64,000 nucleotides of DNA, from contig RPFO01000448.1 in the NCBI GenBank assembly GCA_009746045.1, forward strand, positions 4,592,391 to 4,656,390, read 5' to 3'. The position numbers and the translations under genes were made by a program. The notes below the pieces were generated by a model. The model did not search any database. It was given only the letters and a program-made list of their open reading frames with translations, and was not told where the DNA came from. Positions 44,063-57,536 of the stretch are shown piece after piece. Origin of the DNA: Mesostigma viride (Eukaryota > Streptophyta > Mesostigmatophyceae > Mesostigmatales > Mesostigmataceae). Positions within the stretch are counted from its first letter, which is position 1. Each line of letters begins with the position of its first letter.

Positions 44063-44824
44063 TCACCGGGCAGGCAGCAGCCCCCGCCTCTTCAGCGCCG
44101 CGCACTCGGCACAGAACCACTTCCCTTTGGTCCTGGCGAGCTCCGCCTTGGTGACGCCCACACACTCGTAATGGAACCATTCCACCTTGCAGTCCTCGTT
44201 GTCGCACGCGATCATGTCCCCGAACGAGACGCGGCTGCAAATGCAGTAGGTCGGCTCGTTGGGGTCCACCGGGGCGCTCTCGTCCACCAAGAGCCCAGGG
44301 ACTTTCTTCCGTGGACCCGATCCAGGGATGTCGCCCTCCTGGCCGGGCCTTCCAGGGTCGGACCCATTGGCAAAGGTGGACCTGTCCCGCTTGAGCTTTT
44401 TGTCAGGAATCCCGGGCAACACATCCGTGAGCATTTTTCCTTTTCCTTCAAGGCGAAGGTCTTCCTGGAAATCGGCAAGGTCTTTATCCAGTCGGGCGAT
44501 GTGCCCGTCGAGCAAATCCGTAGTCTGCACTGCTAGCTGTACTTTCTCTTGGGCGAGCTTCAAGCATGTTTTCTGGTTCCGCTCAATGTCCTCTCGCAGA
44601 GCAGCCAGCTTTTTCCCTTGCTCCTCGTCAATCGCAACGTCACCCACCTGCTGGCAAGGCATGGCAATGCATTCCTGGCAAGCCCCGGCAATTTGAACTC
44701 TCAAGGCAGCCGCGCGCTCATCCAGTTCCCTCATTGTGTTTAGCAGCCGCTGCAACTCCGAGGGCAAAGATGACACCGCTTCTACATAGTCTTCGAGATA
44801 AGTGCCGCTGCGTACGAGGGCCAT
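44063..44824 (-). CDS. ING: ING-family PHD-finger protein (histone H3K4me3 reader), intronless
   Basis: The 253-aa protein starts MALVRSGTYLEDYVEAVSSL. The N-terminal ING domain (about residues 5-120) is a helical YLEDYVEAVSSLPSELQRLL…ELDERA segment that forms the dimeric coiled coil and binds HAT/HDAC partners. A basic linker (KKLKRDRS…GPRKKV) probably carries the nuclear localisation signal. The C-terminal PHD (about 200-245) shows YCICSRVSFGDMIACD, CKVEWFHYECVG and GKWFCAECA: the C4HC3 zinc ligands plus the Tyr and Trp aromatic-cage residues that bind trimethyl-lysine 4 of histone H3. Length and order match the family (about 200-280 aa). It acts in the nucleus as a subunit of NuA4/HBO1- or Sin3-type complexes. 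Confidence 0.93.
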   Translation of the reverse strand: MALVRSGTYLEDYVEAVSSLPSELQRLLNTMRELDERAAALRVQIAGACQECIAMPCQQVGDVAIDEEQGKKLAALREDIERNQKTCLKLAQEKVQLAVQTTDLLDGHIARLDKDLADFQEDLRLEGKGKMLTDVLPGIPDKKLKRDRSTFANGSDPGRPGQEGDIPGSGPRKKVPGLLVDESAPVDPNEPTYCICSRVSFGDMIACDNEDCKVEWFHYECVGVTKAELARTKGKWFCAECAALKRRGLLPAR

Positions 44825-46890
44825 GGTTACACTTCTATAAAAACCTTAGCGGTCTTAAGTAGCAGGAGGAAAGCGTGCGTACATTTGTTGTTTTCTTGCG
44901 TTAGGTCATCGCCATTGCCTCAATAACTTCTCCATGGATAAAAATGAAGAGAAGGTAGGCAGCATTCGATCGCGGCACTACTGCTACGAGCTCGTAAGAC
45001 CGACTAAGTTTCCATTGTTACTCAGAAAAAGCGCACGACTTCCTGGCATTTCCTCCGTGATAATGGGTCAAAACCAACGGCCAAGTAACAGGTGTCCATG
45101 AGCTGGCGCCATTCTCACGTTGTCAACATCGTTAATTGGCTTTCAGATCCCGCGTCCAAGGCCTGGTCCAAGACACAGGAACGATTATTGGCAGACAGTA
45201 ACTTCTCAGGATAGCACAGGTGATCAGAGGCGTCTATCAATCGGGGTCACGCGTTCCACCTGACCTACTGACGCCTGGACGACGTCGGTCTAACGCGACC
45301 ATCAAAATGTTTCATCTTCGTCACCTTGCCCGTGGGCAATATGGGCAGTTGGCACGTGCATGTGGCATGGCCAAGGTGTCAGGCATATTGGAAATGGCAG
45401 CATTAGGGCCTTGGCCGCGCCGCGCCAGGTGGCGCTAGTTCCCGCGGGAACGTGGCAGCCACAATCTACTGTTGGTGGTGGTGGTGGTGTTCCCACGCCG
45501 CACATGGGCAGCAGACCTCCTGTGCATGAAAACTAGGTGAGACGGTGACACCCCCCCCCCCCGAAAGGAATGCGGGCCTCCCGGTTGGGCGACAGGCGGT
45601 CACCCACAATGCGCCTCTCTGCACGTGTCGTCAGACTTCATGTATTAGATTGTTGGCCCGTTTTGCAAAAGGAGGGCATCCCGGATCCCCATGAAAAACG
45701 TACCGGTGTATTACGGGGCCAGGACGAAGCGCGACGCCAGGGCTCCCCCTAGACATGCCGGCTTTAAACTGCGACTTACTGAAAATGCAGCCCATTCTGT
45801 GGGTTTGTCCTAGGTTGAGTGGGGGTTCTGAGTTTACGTCCGGTTAGTCGGTCCCTCCCAGTCTGCATAACGGGCCTTGTAAAACTTCCCGTAACCTACC
45901 GTCCAATGTAGACAACGATGAGCTTTTTTTTAAAGCGTTCGTTGTCCTGAGCTGTCAACTCCCGAGCACAGAGCAGCTGATCTACGAGCACGCTTCAGAG
46001 TTTCACGTTTTAAAATCCCTTGCCTCAGAAGCCCGGCCTAGCTGGCGGCCATGATACTAATGGTATGCGCAGGTTGGCTAAAATTGCCGAGGACGGGCCT
46101 GGCGTATTTTTGTGAGTTCAACATGGCGTGGAATGAAGATGGCATCTCTGCATCCGACGGTGCAGACTACTTTCGCATCTTCGCGCATGAGCGCGCAGGC
46201 GCTTGTTCCTGGCGTCCAGGGTTTTGTTACACCGACTGGTTGCTTTCACGCACCAATACTGATGCGGACATCATCTCAAGCTGCGTTGCATCTCAGTCAA
46301 TTGTCTGCATGCATGCACTGATAATGCATTTCGCAATGGACGGCACCCATCAATAGGCTTCATATTACCAAGAGTCATGCAGCCCATCTATCAGGTTAGC
46401 AGTCTGATGGGTGCGCTGTTAGTAGCTAGTCTTCAAGTACCCGGACCTGGGGAATTTCACTTCCAACGCCATGCAACGTTGTACGATCTTCAGGCACTAG
46501 CTAGGCGTTCCTGAGTGCATGGCAGCTGGATCTGGGGCTGCATTCTGAAAAGTTCAGAAGGGTCGAATATAGTTCTAAATACTAGGTCCCAGTCTTGGCT
46601 TTTTTCCCTTTGTCTGTTGTATGCAGTTCATCACGACCATGGCATTCATGACAATTCAGACTTCACCAGTGGAGATAACAAGACCATGCAGAGCCCTTAT
46701 ATGGTAGTTTATTGGCACACTACTACGTATAGTAGTATCGCTCTAATCAAGCGGCCCAGGAATAATGCAAATATAGTCTCGCAATTGCAAAATGACGATG
46801 CATGCCCGCTTGTGCTCTTATCAATCCACCCACTCTGTTAAGTCTGTTTACTAAGCTGTAGTAGGAGTGGCGGTTGCCTGTCCCAAGTCC
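44825..46890. other. Intergenic stretch between the ING start and the E2 gene 3' end
   Basis: About 2 kb, AT-richer in the right half. Open frames such as 46051-46356 (plus, 101 codons) resemble nothing known. A C13 run lies near 45549. The ING promoter must lie in the first few hundred bases after 44824. Confidence 0.35.
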
Positions 46891-49800
46891 TTAGCTGATA
46901 CCACCCAAAGCAGTCTTCACCTCCGCAAGCGACCCCCTCATCTCCTCTTGCCACTGCGCTCGGCCACCCTTGTTCAACCACCCTTCCAGCTGCCGCACCA
47001 GCTCGTCCCCCACGATTGTATAATGCGCATCCAACACGTCTTGGAAGGGCAGAAGCGAGCTTTGGGCGGGGATAGGCCGCCTTATGGCTGGCAGAAGCGC
47101 GTGACGTATCGTGTTGAGCCGAACGCTCATGTTATAATCCGAGTTCGCCTGGTTGCCCATGTGGGTACCCTTTTGTACTTCATAACTGGGTTCGTTGAAA
47201 TACGGCTCGCTGGTAAAGATGAGGGACTGGATAGACACGAGCACCTGTTGAGTGGTTCACAATCCACAAACAGGCGGCAGGTTGAGGAAGCACTATGCAG
47301 GTCAGTACAACGCAATGCATTTCAAATGGGCTAACGAGTAACGACTCAGGCAATTTCGGATCCATGCATCAACCGTCAAGCTATCCAAGAAACACGTCAG
47401 CACAGTTCTTGTGTGCTCAGTCAGTCAAGTTTAAATTAGCGTGAGGATGGCCCTTCCCAGCTAGCAAGCGCAAACCATAGCACATGGCATACATGGCATT
47501 AGATTTGGCGCACATCTGTCAATGACACGACACGAGAACCTGATTGTAAAAACTGCAGTTTGGAAGAAACTTCACGCCCACCACTATCGTACCTGCTGTA
47601 TTGTGGATAGGCCAGGCATCCAGCCAGGGCCGGACCAGGTACCCAGCAGGGACAGGCAGACCTTGCCGTCCTCGTAGAGGTTCGGGTTGAAGCGCACGTG
47701 GCCTCCCCCCGTGGTCAGAAAGTGGACCTGCGCATGCCACATGGGGCCGAACCGAAACGATTGGTTACTCACAGTTTCAGGAAGGACTGGTTACTCTCGC
47801 TATGTCCGTCTACAACCCTATAGGTTCTAAGTTACCTCACCAATGTTCTTCCTTGCCTAGAAGGCGAACAAAGCCAATCTTAACGGGGATCACAGTCACG
47901 GGCAGGGGCGGTTGTGCCACCGATGAGCCTTGCGGCTGGCCATGGGGTTAATAAAACCAGATCATGGGACTTACTAATTACAGAAACATAGTTAGGCAGT
48001 TGGCATCACGCAAATCAAATCAACGCGCCAGCCTGACACTGTTCAACCACCAGGTATCTACCTCAATGGCACCAATAGCACCGTCGGTCGTGGCATTAGA
48101 ACTAGCATGGCAAGACCTGGATAAATGTTGCACGGGGCAGCCATTAAATATGGCCACTTCTGCCCGATGGGATAGGCCCTGTGGACAGGATAGGAACCTA
48201 TAAACAGGATCCTATCCCTGCCTTAGTCTGCCCCTACCTTGTCGCCCCCCCCCCCCCCTCCCCCCCTCCTTCGTTTGTAAGTACTGCCACCAATACCTTC
48301 TCAAGCATCAACTTTTCCGTACGGCAACAGCTTCTTAATTTCTTCACAAGGATCGGACCGTTACGATTACTATTATTATTATTTTTAAGTGAGACAACTA
48401 TTATTATTACTATTAATCTTGTTAAACTTAGTATATCATTATTATTATTATTTACTATTGCGTCGGATCGATGTGTTCATGGGCCCAGACTGTTCATGCT
48501 GTGTCAGCGCTGACATCCCGCATATCGCCAGCCCTTTCCCGCTTCCCTCAACGCCAGCTCACTGGGAGAGTCTGACAAGTCCTCCCAGCCACGCATTCAC
48601 CCACAACCCACCCGCCATCACCCACGAGCCACCTGCGCCCATCCGCTAGTCGCCCCGCACTTCATCCCAAATCTCCTTCCCTACCTTGGGAGGCGTGTGC
48701 GGGTAGTCGGGCGGCAGGAGTATGTCGAACACGAATGCGCCGCCGCTGTACGGGGTGTCGGGCGCCGGAAGTATGAGTGCTCGGAGGACATCCTGCCGTT
48801 GCTCGTCCGCACGTACAAATATCGATGACTCCACCTCAAGCGGTAGGGATGTGGACAAGGATGACAGCTCCTTGCTGATGTGGAGCGTGCGCTTCCGTGT
48901 ATGCTCTCCCCCTAGGCCCGCTCCGCCCGAATGCGATACCTCGCTGTGGAAATAAAAGAGCCTGCCCCCGCTACCGCCAGGTCCTTTGAGTAATGGTGCA
49001 GAGTCATACTGGTGGGCGTTACGACCAGTGAGGGGGGAGAGCAAAACAAAGCAGGATCCATGCACATGAGAACGAGGAAGCTTCATCAATGGCTGTACAG
49101 AAAAAGGCGTTGCCGCATTTTCCTGATCCAGAAAAGATAAGATGCGGGTGCTTCTAAGGTATTACGGACAGTTTCACGTTCAGTTATTCGTGGTTCTAAG
49201 TAGCTATCAGGATAAGATAAGAAGAGGACGATTCTACTGAGTCATTACAGTCAGAATGATAACTGGATAAGAAGAGCATCATGTGCATCCTATCTTTTAC
49301 ATCGACGCATCGCCTTCATTCCTGATACCTCGTTTGCACCATTACTATGTAAGCACTTTGTGCGGCACAGACGTGCGTCCACAACAACAAACAAACAATA
49401 TATATTCATTGAGAATGATGAATTACGGAGGTGAGATTGGAAACGGGTGAGATTGGAGACAAACGAGCAGGTGAGATTGGAAACAAACAACATATACATT
49501 CTGGTCAAAACAACAATACTTCAGCTCTTCCCAAGTCCAAACCCCAATGCTACCAAGTACGACATTCAACAATTCATTGAAAACGGCATCCCACGGGACC
49601 ATGCTCGAGCATAACCACAGAATCATACTCAAGGCACGCTTGAAACCTGCCACGGTTGCAGTCGCAGGGGTCCCCAAGCATGTGGGAAACACGACCAATA
49701 GGTCTGACAGAGTACTACAGATTAACAAAAAAAAACAGATCGTTGATAAAGCTTAGAAAATGGATTAGCAGCACATGCGTGCGTGCATGCGTGCGTGTGC

Positions 49801-52800
49801 AGGTGGGTGGGAAAATTTCCAAATGTGAAAAAAAATCCACGCAAGCACAGATTCTAATTCCCTCACCACCAGCCGCTGCAGCGTCTTCTTATACTCGGTC
49901 CTGGTGGCCTCGGGCCAGACAAACGGGCCATCACCAGAATGTCGATTGCGAGGACCCTGGGGCACGGTCTCAGCACCAGAGGTGAGTCTCTTGCCATGCC
50001 CGCTCGCGCTCGAGCTGGCACCCTTCGGGTCGCTACTAGTAGTCGTGCCGGAGGCAAGCCTCGCCGCGGAGTAGAGCGCGGACGGGCAGTGGGCGCGCGC
50101 CTCGCGCCACGTCTCCAGGTGGCTCACCAGGGTGTCGTGGGTGCCCTGGCCAAGGGCCGGCGGTGGCGGTGCAGGCGCAGGGTGCATAACCCAGACATGC
50201 AAAGACAGACACAATCGGTATCACATATATGTCAAGCGTGTGCCAGCCAGTGTGCAAGTTACAGCTGGGTCCTAACGACCCCGAATACCTGCGAGTTCGT
50301 TGGATCACCATTCACCAACCTGAAGGCAACGGGGCGCGAGTGCCTGGGCTACACCGAGCAGCTGCCCCTGCCTCGCTAGCCGGCTAGCTTGTACACTTGA
50401 GCCTCCATCGCGCATGCACTACAACACATGTCTACATATCACCTTACGAAGCCGTAGGGCCCCTAGCCACCCAACAACCGAAGGATGAGCTGACCTGTAC
50501 GTAGAAGGCAGGGGGCAGTGTGACAGACGCGAGTGTGACAGAAGCCTGCCGAGAGCTTTATGATACATTGGCAAGGTCCGGTAGGCATTGACGCCCCAAA
50601 CCGTCCAACACCGAATCACAGCTTGGAACATCCCAAGCTTGGACATGAAACCCTGCACAGCACGTAGTCCCTGGCAATCCCTGGCATCCTGTGTACCTTG
50701 ACCTCCAGCGCCAGTATGCTGGCAGCCTCTTCCTCCTCGTCGAGGACCGCATCTTTCTCGTCACTCAAGCGCACGACCACGGATCCATCCGCTCTTTGCC
50801 CGTCTGCCCCCGGCCGCTGCCGGTGGTGCTGCTCCCTCAGATGCACAAACACCGATGCCTGCATCTCCAGACGTGAGAGCCGCGACGCCACCGTGTGGCT
50901 GCTGGCGTCCCCGTCCACGAGAATGACGGGCCTGTCCAGCAGACCAAAGAGCTCTGAGTAGCCGCACAGGGTGCTGCCATCGGAGAGTGTGGCAGGGGTG
51001 GCAGGTGGAAGGGGTAGCGGACGCCCAGGGGTCAGTGGCATCCGAGGACTGCCGACAAATGCGTACTGTTTCTAGCACAGGGTTTAGGACAAGGTTTCTG
51101 ACCTAGGAGATTTGCTCAATCATTTGTGAATCAGCATGGGCTAGATTTGCCAACAACAAACGTAGAAGGTCCTGCGAATCTATCGATGCGCCGGCTATGT
51201 GGTGGTGGGGCAGCGGCCAGCAAGGTGAGGCAAGCGCAGCGGACAAAAAGGGGAGAGTGAAGGAAGAAGAGACAGGGAGGCAGTAAGGGGGGGGGGAGGG
51301 AAAAGGGAGGAAGAAGGGAGGGGGAAGGGAAAACGGAGGGGATGGGAGGGAAAGGGGGGTGAGGGACTTCCATTGCGAATGGCTGTTATTCCGAGGTGGC
51401 ATCTCATAACTCTACAGCCCTGCACCTACGCTCGCACACTCTGGTCGGATGAAATGCACATGCTCACTCCGTCACGCTTACTGCACATGCATTCAGCCTT
51501 CCTCCCTCCTACCGTTGTGCCCCATCCACCCACCCACTCGCTGGGACCCACTCAAAAAATTAGCTACAAGTGGTTTTCCGGCTCGCTCCATGCGCTTGAG
51601 TTCATTTCCACCCGCATGCTGAGCAACGAGCGCATCTCTACTTGCAGGGGTAGCTCATGCGCTCTCAGGTTCCCATACACCAGAACAGCTACATGGGTAT
51701 GTCCTCACTCACCGGGCAAGCTACAGATTCGGCATCAGTCGCTTTAAGATAAATGTATACATATAATTTAAGATAAATATATACAGAACTTATTCCTGAT
51801 GTTGCATGCCAACCTCACCTCCTAACGCTATCACAATCAACATATATAGTAGTAATAATTCAATCGCTGTGGCCCCAACCACTAGGCCCTCACTCGCATG
51901 ATGAGCTACCGGAAGATCCTCAGTCACTGGATCAGCTGCATTGTGCTTCTTGAACACACATGAGATGCAACCAGTGCTTGTCCTCACTCACTCGATTGGC
52001 TGATCCTCACTCACTCGATTGGCTGACCCTCACTCACCGAACAAGCGTCAGCAGCGCACTGTACAGCTGCGCGCGCCGGCCCACATCGCTCATCGAGTCG
52101 TTGCTGAGCAGTACCAGCAGGCAGCGGCCCAGCACGTGGCTGGTACACAGGAACGCGCACATCTGTGTGCGCATGCCGATGCATGCACACCGCGTGATGT
52201 TTGCCAGTGTGTCCATGCAGAGACAATGACGATGCCCATGTCAGCACGGCAGGAATGCTGACTTTGGCCATTGGAACAACCCCTACGCATGACAGGTAAG
52301 CCACGGACCTCCCTTGGGAAGCAAAGCAGCTCTTATTTATGAAAGCAAAGCAGCTCTTAAGTAATCACTCGCGGTCCCTTTGGGAAGCCACCGAGCATTA
52401 ACCCTGGTCCATGTGATGGAACGCCTATGGTACGCTAACCTGGCTGCTATTCTAACCTTGGATGGCATTCACATTGGGACGCCATGCTTGCCATCAACAG
52501 CACCTGAAGGGATGGTCGAAGGATCCAAAGTCCCGGAGACGTTTCAGCGTTTACGGGTGCTCGAGGGAGCCAAGGAACAAGCACGTGCGGGAGCTAAGCA
52601 TTTCAGTTTCACAAGGAAGAACGAACCCGCTACAGATAATTTGTTTTCCAGGGGGGTGGAACTGCAACGCGTCGCGGGCTGCCAGCACGAGCCTACTAAC
52701 CCCACAACATGTCCCATATATCAAGCCTGTATGATCATCCTGCCCGCCCTGAAGCATGGCCACAGTCAATGCTGCCACTCGTAAGAGAGCCTTCCCAGGC

Positions 52801-55800
52801 CTGACGATGAATGATGGGCACAACATATCAAACTTGGCGCGCAGACCTCAAAAGTGTCTTGGAAGGTACCCCTGGCTACAGCTTTGCCACGATGTCTGTA
52901 ACGCCTTAAGGCCAGTTCAGATCTACTGTTTCATCGCATATGTCTGAAAACTGTCTTTTAAAGAATTATGCGATGATCTCTACATTCCTGCTTGCCTAGA
53001 TGCCACGGTCTTTCAACCAGATGCTAACACCATCACTAGATGCTAACGCCGTTGGATATGGACACTCACTGTCCGATCAAGTAGTCAGAGAACGTGTCCT
53101 ACTAAAGGAAACAACCAAGTTATAAAGCTAACTTCCATCACGGGTCACTCACCAACGTACGAAACCGTCCCACACTATCCCAGTTCTTGTAACGAATCAA
53201 GTAATCATGACGCCCGGACAAGCCTCTGCCCTGTATCTCCCTCCTGTACCTCTGTTGTGGTAATAACGGAAACGCCCTTGTCACGCAATCACGAAACCAT
53301 TCCATCTCACCGCAGGATGAAGCGGAAGGCGCTGCACCTCCCTGTCAGCCTCTACCGCTCCCAGTGCGTCCGTCACCGCCCACAGCCCCTGAATAATCCT
53401 GTCATCCGACTCCTTCTCACGCTGCGCCGCCGCGCTCTGCGCCGCCAGCTCGTCCGCCGAGAAGTTAGCATCACTGCCACCAAATCCAGTGCCCGGGTCC
53501 CACCCCGAGTGGGCCCCGTTACTGTGATGCTGCTGGACGGCTTTGCCCTTGGAAGTGCTGGCGCACGCACGTGTGCCACCACCACCACCACCTTGGTATC
53601 CGCTGGTCTGGGGCGTGTGGTGGCAGTCACCCTGCTGCCACCAGGCTTGACACTGCTTCCCCTCTAGGTCTAACACCTTGAGCTCTTGCCCTAAATCCAA
53701 CACCGAGCGAAAGAGGGGCCAGCAGCAGTCCAATTGATCCAACTGGGGCGATGAGGACGGCGTGTTCTTGGGCGACAGGCTCGAAAGGGATGATGTGCCT
53801 GGTTTTATATAACGGGACATGAACCGCTGCTTGACAGCGAGGCACAGCAATGCGTCCACCTGGCCGAGGGGAATCAAGTGGTTTAACGAATTACACGTGT
53901 CGGGCGATGACAGGTGGACGTCGTACAGGAATCCATGTCATGTCAACAGCAACAAGGGAACCAGGTGGGTTGACAGACTAGGTAAATTTGGACAGTGTAG
54001 GAGAGCGACTGGTGGCAGGGAGCAGGATTATGGTGTGATGTAGTTGATGATAAAATGTACTTGGTGGTTGACGAGGTGACCGGGATGCCAAGCTGATATG
54101 ATCCTAGGTACCGTCGATATCTGCCCCTTGAAAAAAGGCCCAACAAAAGTACGCCCCGGCGCACGCATCAGGAAAGTAATAACCCTGGGCACGTATGATA
54201 ATGGAATGCGTACAGCGACCATGGGCATGTACAGCGACCATGGAACACATACAGCGACCATGGGCACGTGCCAACCGTTGCCTGGTACTGCGGACAAAGA
54301 TGAGGGCAAAGGGCATGCCTTGCTGCAAGTGCACCTACCCACTCTCCAGCCCATGTCTCGCGCGCACTATCCCACACATGGGCTGTAGGACCCAGCAATA
54401 TCTTAACACACGGTCAAAAGGAAGCCCCAGATCGCCAGAAACAGCAGATCTGAAGCACCCCTCTATGGCCACTAAACAAAACTATGTGACCAGCCACCGC
54501 AGCCAGACAAGGCTACTTGCGGGACACTCAAGTTGATACTACCAAGGCAAACAAGCAACTTCTACAAAATAACTATAACTTTATCCAAGTCCATTCTCGT
54601 TGAGTAGACAGGGTTGAAGGTTCCTTTACTCTGTGTTGGCACCCACGTGACGCAGTCGCGTGCTTATTAATGAATAAATCCCAAGTCCATGAAAGTCGAA
54701 ACCTCCTTTTCCACAGGACACCCTGGTGTCTGGCCTACATGAATGAAGTGTGATCGATGCCTGGCCACTGGCTAGGTGAGGTCAGAAACGATACTTCTAT
54801 ATCACCTTGGCAACAAATGCAGTACCTCTCTCTTTGTCCGGCCTACCTCGGCCACCCATCCCAAACCAAGCTCTTACCTTGGACCCCCCAACATGAAAAC
54901 CCGCTTGTCCTTTGGCACTCATACCTTGGCCAGCGCATCGGACGGGATGAAGTCCTCCATGTCCTTGCGTGATAGAGGCACCGAGCACTGGCTGCAGACA
55001 ACCGTCACCAGACCCCCGCCGTCGCCGTTGCCTCCGCCCCCGCCCTCGCCCTCGCCCTCGCCCCCACCCCCGCTGGCCCCACTTCCGGAGCCCCCATCAA
55101 GTCCCTGGGCACGTCGAACCACCTCCTCACACTGTCCCGCGAGGAGACTCGGTAGGCAGCCGGCGCACGCCATGTGGCCGCACCTGTCCATCGCGTACTG
55201 CACGTCTACCCGCTGGTGGCAGTGGGGGCACGCCGAGGGGTCGCGGAAACCATCTGCCAGCATCTGCGCCTGGATCTGTGCCTGCATCTGCGCGTCCTGT
55301 GGCTCCAGGTCGGCCGTTGGTGTCTCGCACGCCTCGCAGATGAGCACCGGATAGTAGTTCTGGCACGTGCAAACGCGGCACGTCCACACACGGGGGGCGA
55401 TGCTGGCATTCGAATCGCTGGCAAAGGACGTGGCATTGCCGGCAAAGGAGGTGGAATCGCAGGTGGTGGAGGTGGAACTGCTGGCAGTGGCCATCCTGTG
55501 CGCAGCCATGCCGTTGGGTTTCGTAGCATGGTCCTTACTGGGTGTCCCACATGCGGCACAGAGGGCCTGGTCGGCCACGTTCTCGAGCGTGCAGGCGCCA
55601 CATGTCCAATGGGTGGGGCTGCTGGCAGCATAAATTGTCTCCGAACTAGCATGCGAGGGATTGGAGGGTCCACTTGGTCGTGCCCCGCTGGCAGCGGCAT
55701 ACCTGGCGGTACCACAGCCCGCGCAGAAGGCATGGGTGCCCGCGTTCCCGAAACAGCACACGATGCAGTCCCAAGTCGCTGCAATGGCAGCGTCGTCAGG

Positions 55801-56292
55801 TGTGCAGGGACCATGAGCGGGTTGTGGGTTCCCGCACACGTCACAGGCACGCAAGTAGCCAGCGTTCTCGACCGTGCATGCCTGACAGGTCCACCTCACA
55901 TCGGCCTGGTCGTTGCCAGCGAGAGATGAGGTCCCGACGTGCGGCAGTCGGGTACCAATCACGTCGTGCACATGCGGCCCCGACCGGTCTGTGGGTAACG
56001 AGAGGGCGGCCGCGGACGGGTAATCGCCAAATAAAGCATATGGATCCTTGGCCAACGACTCGTTCTGCCTTGGTGCTCCACAGGCTGCACATTCTGGCCC
56101 GCCTTCGTTTTGCAACGTGCAATTGCGGCAATTCCACGAGTCTAGATCTTGCCCTGCGCGGATTTGAACAGGCCTTGAAGTTCCGCACGCCTCACAGAAA
56201 GTGCCTCCCGCGTTTTCGAACGTGCATGCGCTGCAGTTCCAACAGGGTGGACTTGAGATATCCATGTTGGCAAACCGCTCCACGGCTGACAT
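46891..56292 (-). CDS. RanBP2-zinc-finger x6 / RING / BIRC6-UBE2O-type E2 fusion (ubiquitin ligase), 8 exons
   Basis: A predicted 1161-aa E3/E2 hybrid. Exons: 54925-56292, 53311-53859, 52038-52162, 50697-51048, 49867-50145, 48685-49008, 47593-47727, 46891-47244; every junction keeps frame (1162 codons with stop). Six RanBP2 (NZF) fingers at about residues 18, 53, 134, 174, 229 and 303 have W.C..C…N……C..C. Finger 1 has the CTF pair associated with ubiquitin binding. A C3HC4 RING lies at about 355-440 ([17 protein letters not shown]). The middle contains [20 protein letters not shown], as in BIRC6-like proteins before their E2 core. The UBC domain (about 920-1110) includes [49 protein letters not shown] (catalytic Cys about 1023) and [21 protein letters not shown] replaces the usual HPN, as in BIRC6/UBE2O. 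There is no BIR domain. It is much shorter than BIRC6. The exon 3 acceptor is the least certain. Confidence 0.8.
51703..52030 (-). repeat. Donor-flank copies downstream of exon 3 of the E2 fusion gene
   Basis: Exon 3 ends at CCTCACTCACCGAACAAGCG (52028-52047). CCTCACTCACTCGATTGGCT is repeated at 51982 and 52005 with a 23-bp period running into the true donor, and CCTCACTCACCGGGCAAGC at 51703-51721 is a copy of the exon end plus donor 325 bp into the intron. In the transcribed sense each gives GTGAGTGAGG. Confidence 0.6.
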
Positions 56293-57536
56293 TTACCAAC
56301 AAAGGTGTGCATACCCACCGCCGACACTAGGCGTGTGATGTGTCGCGCCTTTTTACCTTACTCCCGTCCCGACTACGAAAACGATGGTTCGTTACCGTCC
56401 GGGCTGCCCAATCGCCCGTGGCTGCCGGACATCGCGATCTAATTGGTAACAGCCGCATCTGCATCCACTTTCCATGGGCCCATCAGATAAAACCAAGCCT
56501 TCAACTTTCTTGCAGCGCGCAATCAAGCGCTCGCCAAGATTAAAATTGGTGGGCCAACCTATATTATACCGAACTAAGCTACCGACCAGAAAAAAATTTC
56601 GCAATCGTTGCGTGCTTTACAAATTATTAGGGCTGCCTGGCAACAGGTCACTTCTTAAATTCTTGGGTTTGAAGGGCAGCCTGTACGCCTGTACAGAGGC
56701 AATTTCACCTACTAGAAGGTATGATTCTACTCATTCTAGGGAGCAGAAGACGCAACTTGTTATCGTCGCGGGACCTCGCGAGTCGCGCGGGACCTGCTTA
56801 TTTTTCGCCGGTCGATATTACTCTTGCTGCCACGTGTGCGAAAGAAAGCACGTACTGGCCACTCATTATGCACGGTTAGGGCGGGAAAACTGATGCTGGA
56901 CTTGAAAGTGCCGCGGGCCCTGTCACCAGAAGACTGAGAGAAGCTCTGAGCGAGTGGTTATGTCATGTCATCCTGATTCAGGCTCCCGAGTCCTGAACGT
57001 CCTGACTCCTGACTCCGAGCCCGAAAGGCGAAAGCTGATCAGCTTGGCGGGGGCCGGGGGGTGCCCAGGTGGCGCCAACCGTAATCTCCGGCAGCAGAAG
57101 AAATTACAGCCCTTTGCTGCCACGAGGAATCCATGGACAACTTATAACCGGGCTTTTCTGGACTAGTGGAGTCACCCCGGAGGTGAATGGCCCAAAATTA
57201 CACAAAAGGTCTTGGCGAGTTGCCGATGGGCGTTCCTAGCTTTGCATGAATGCTCATTACTTGCTTGTGTGTAGCACATTGCCTGTCCGGCTTTCCGTCG
57301 TAGGCTTACACGCTGGCATTCATCCGCGAGGAATTGGAGGTTGATGTGTAGCTTAGGACATTTTCAAGCAAACCATGTTGTCTCCCATAGAGGCATAATC
57401 CGATCCTTCTGAATTAGTTTTACTTGAACACGGCACAAACTTTGCGACATCAATGAGCCAGCCTCGCCATAGTGCCGGCTGCTGTCAAGCCGCCGTCCCA
57501 TGAGCGTGCACGTAGTCCCAGTTTGACAATTCCGCA
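56293..57536. promoter_or_regulatory. Divergent intergenic region between the E2 fusion and GT29 genes
   Basis: 1.24 kb between two divergent start codons, so it holds both promoters. No exon or repeat is seen. Short frames (56474-56893 and 56954-57166) are not convincing. Confidence 0.4.

Noticed and set aside
43583-44536. 317-codon plus-strand ORF
   Set aside because: Antisense shadow of the ING gene, whose minus-strand frame has a complete PHD finger.
52380-52784. 134-codon plus-strand ORF inside the E2 fusion intron
   Set aside because: No recognisable domain and no splice or promoter support; the composition fits non-coding DNA.
55174-55929. 251-codon plus-strand ORF (and other antisense frames at 54776-56330)
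   Set aside because: Antisense shadow of the zinc-finger/RING exon 54925-56292.
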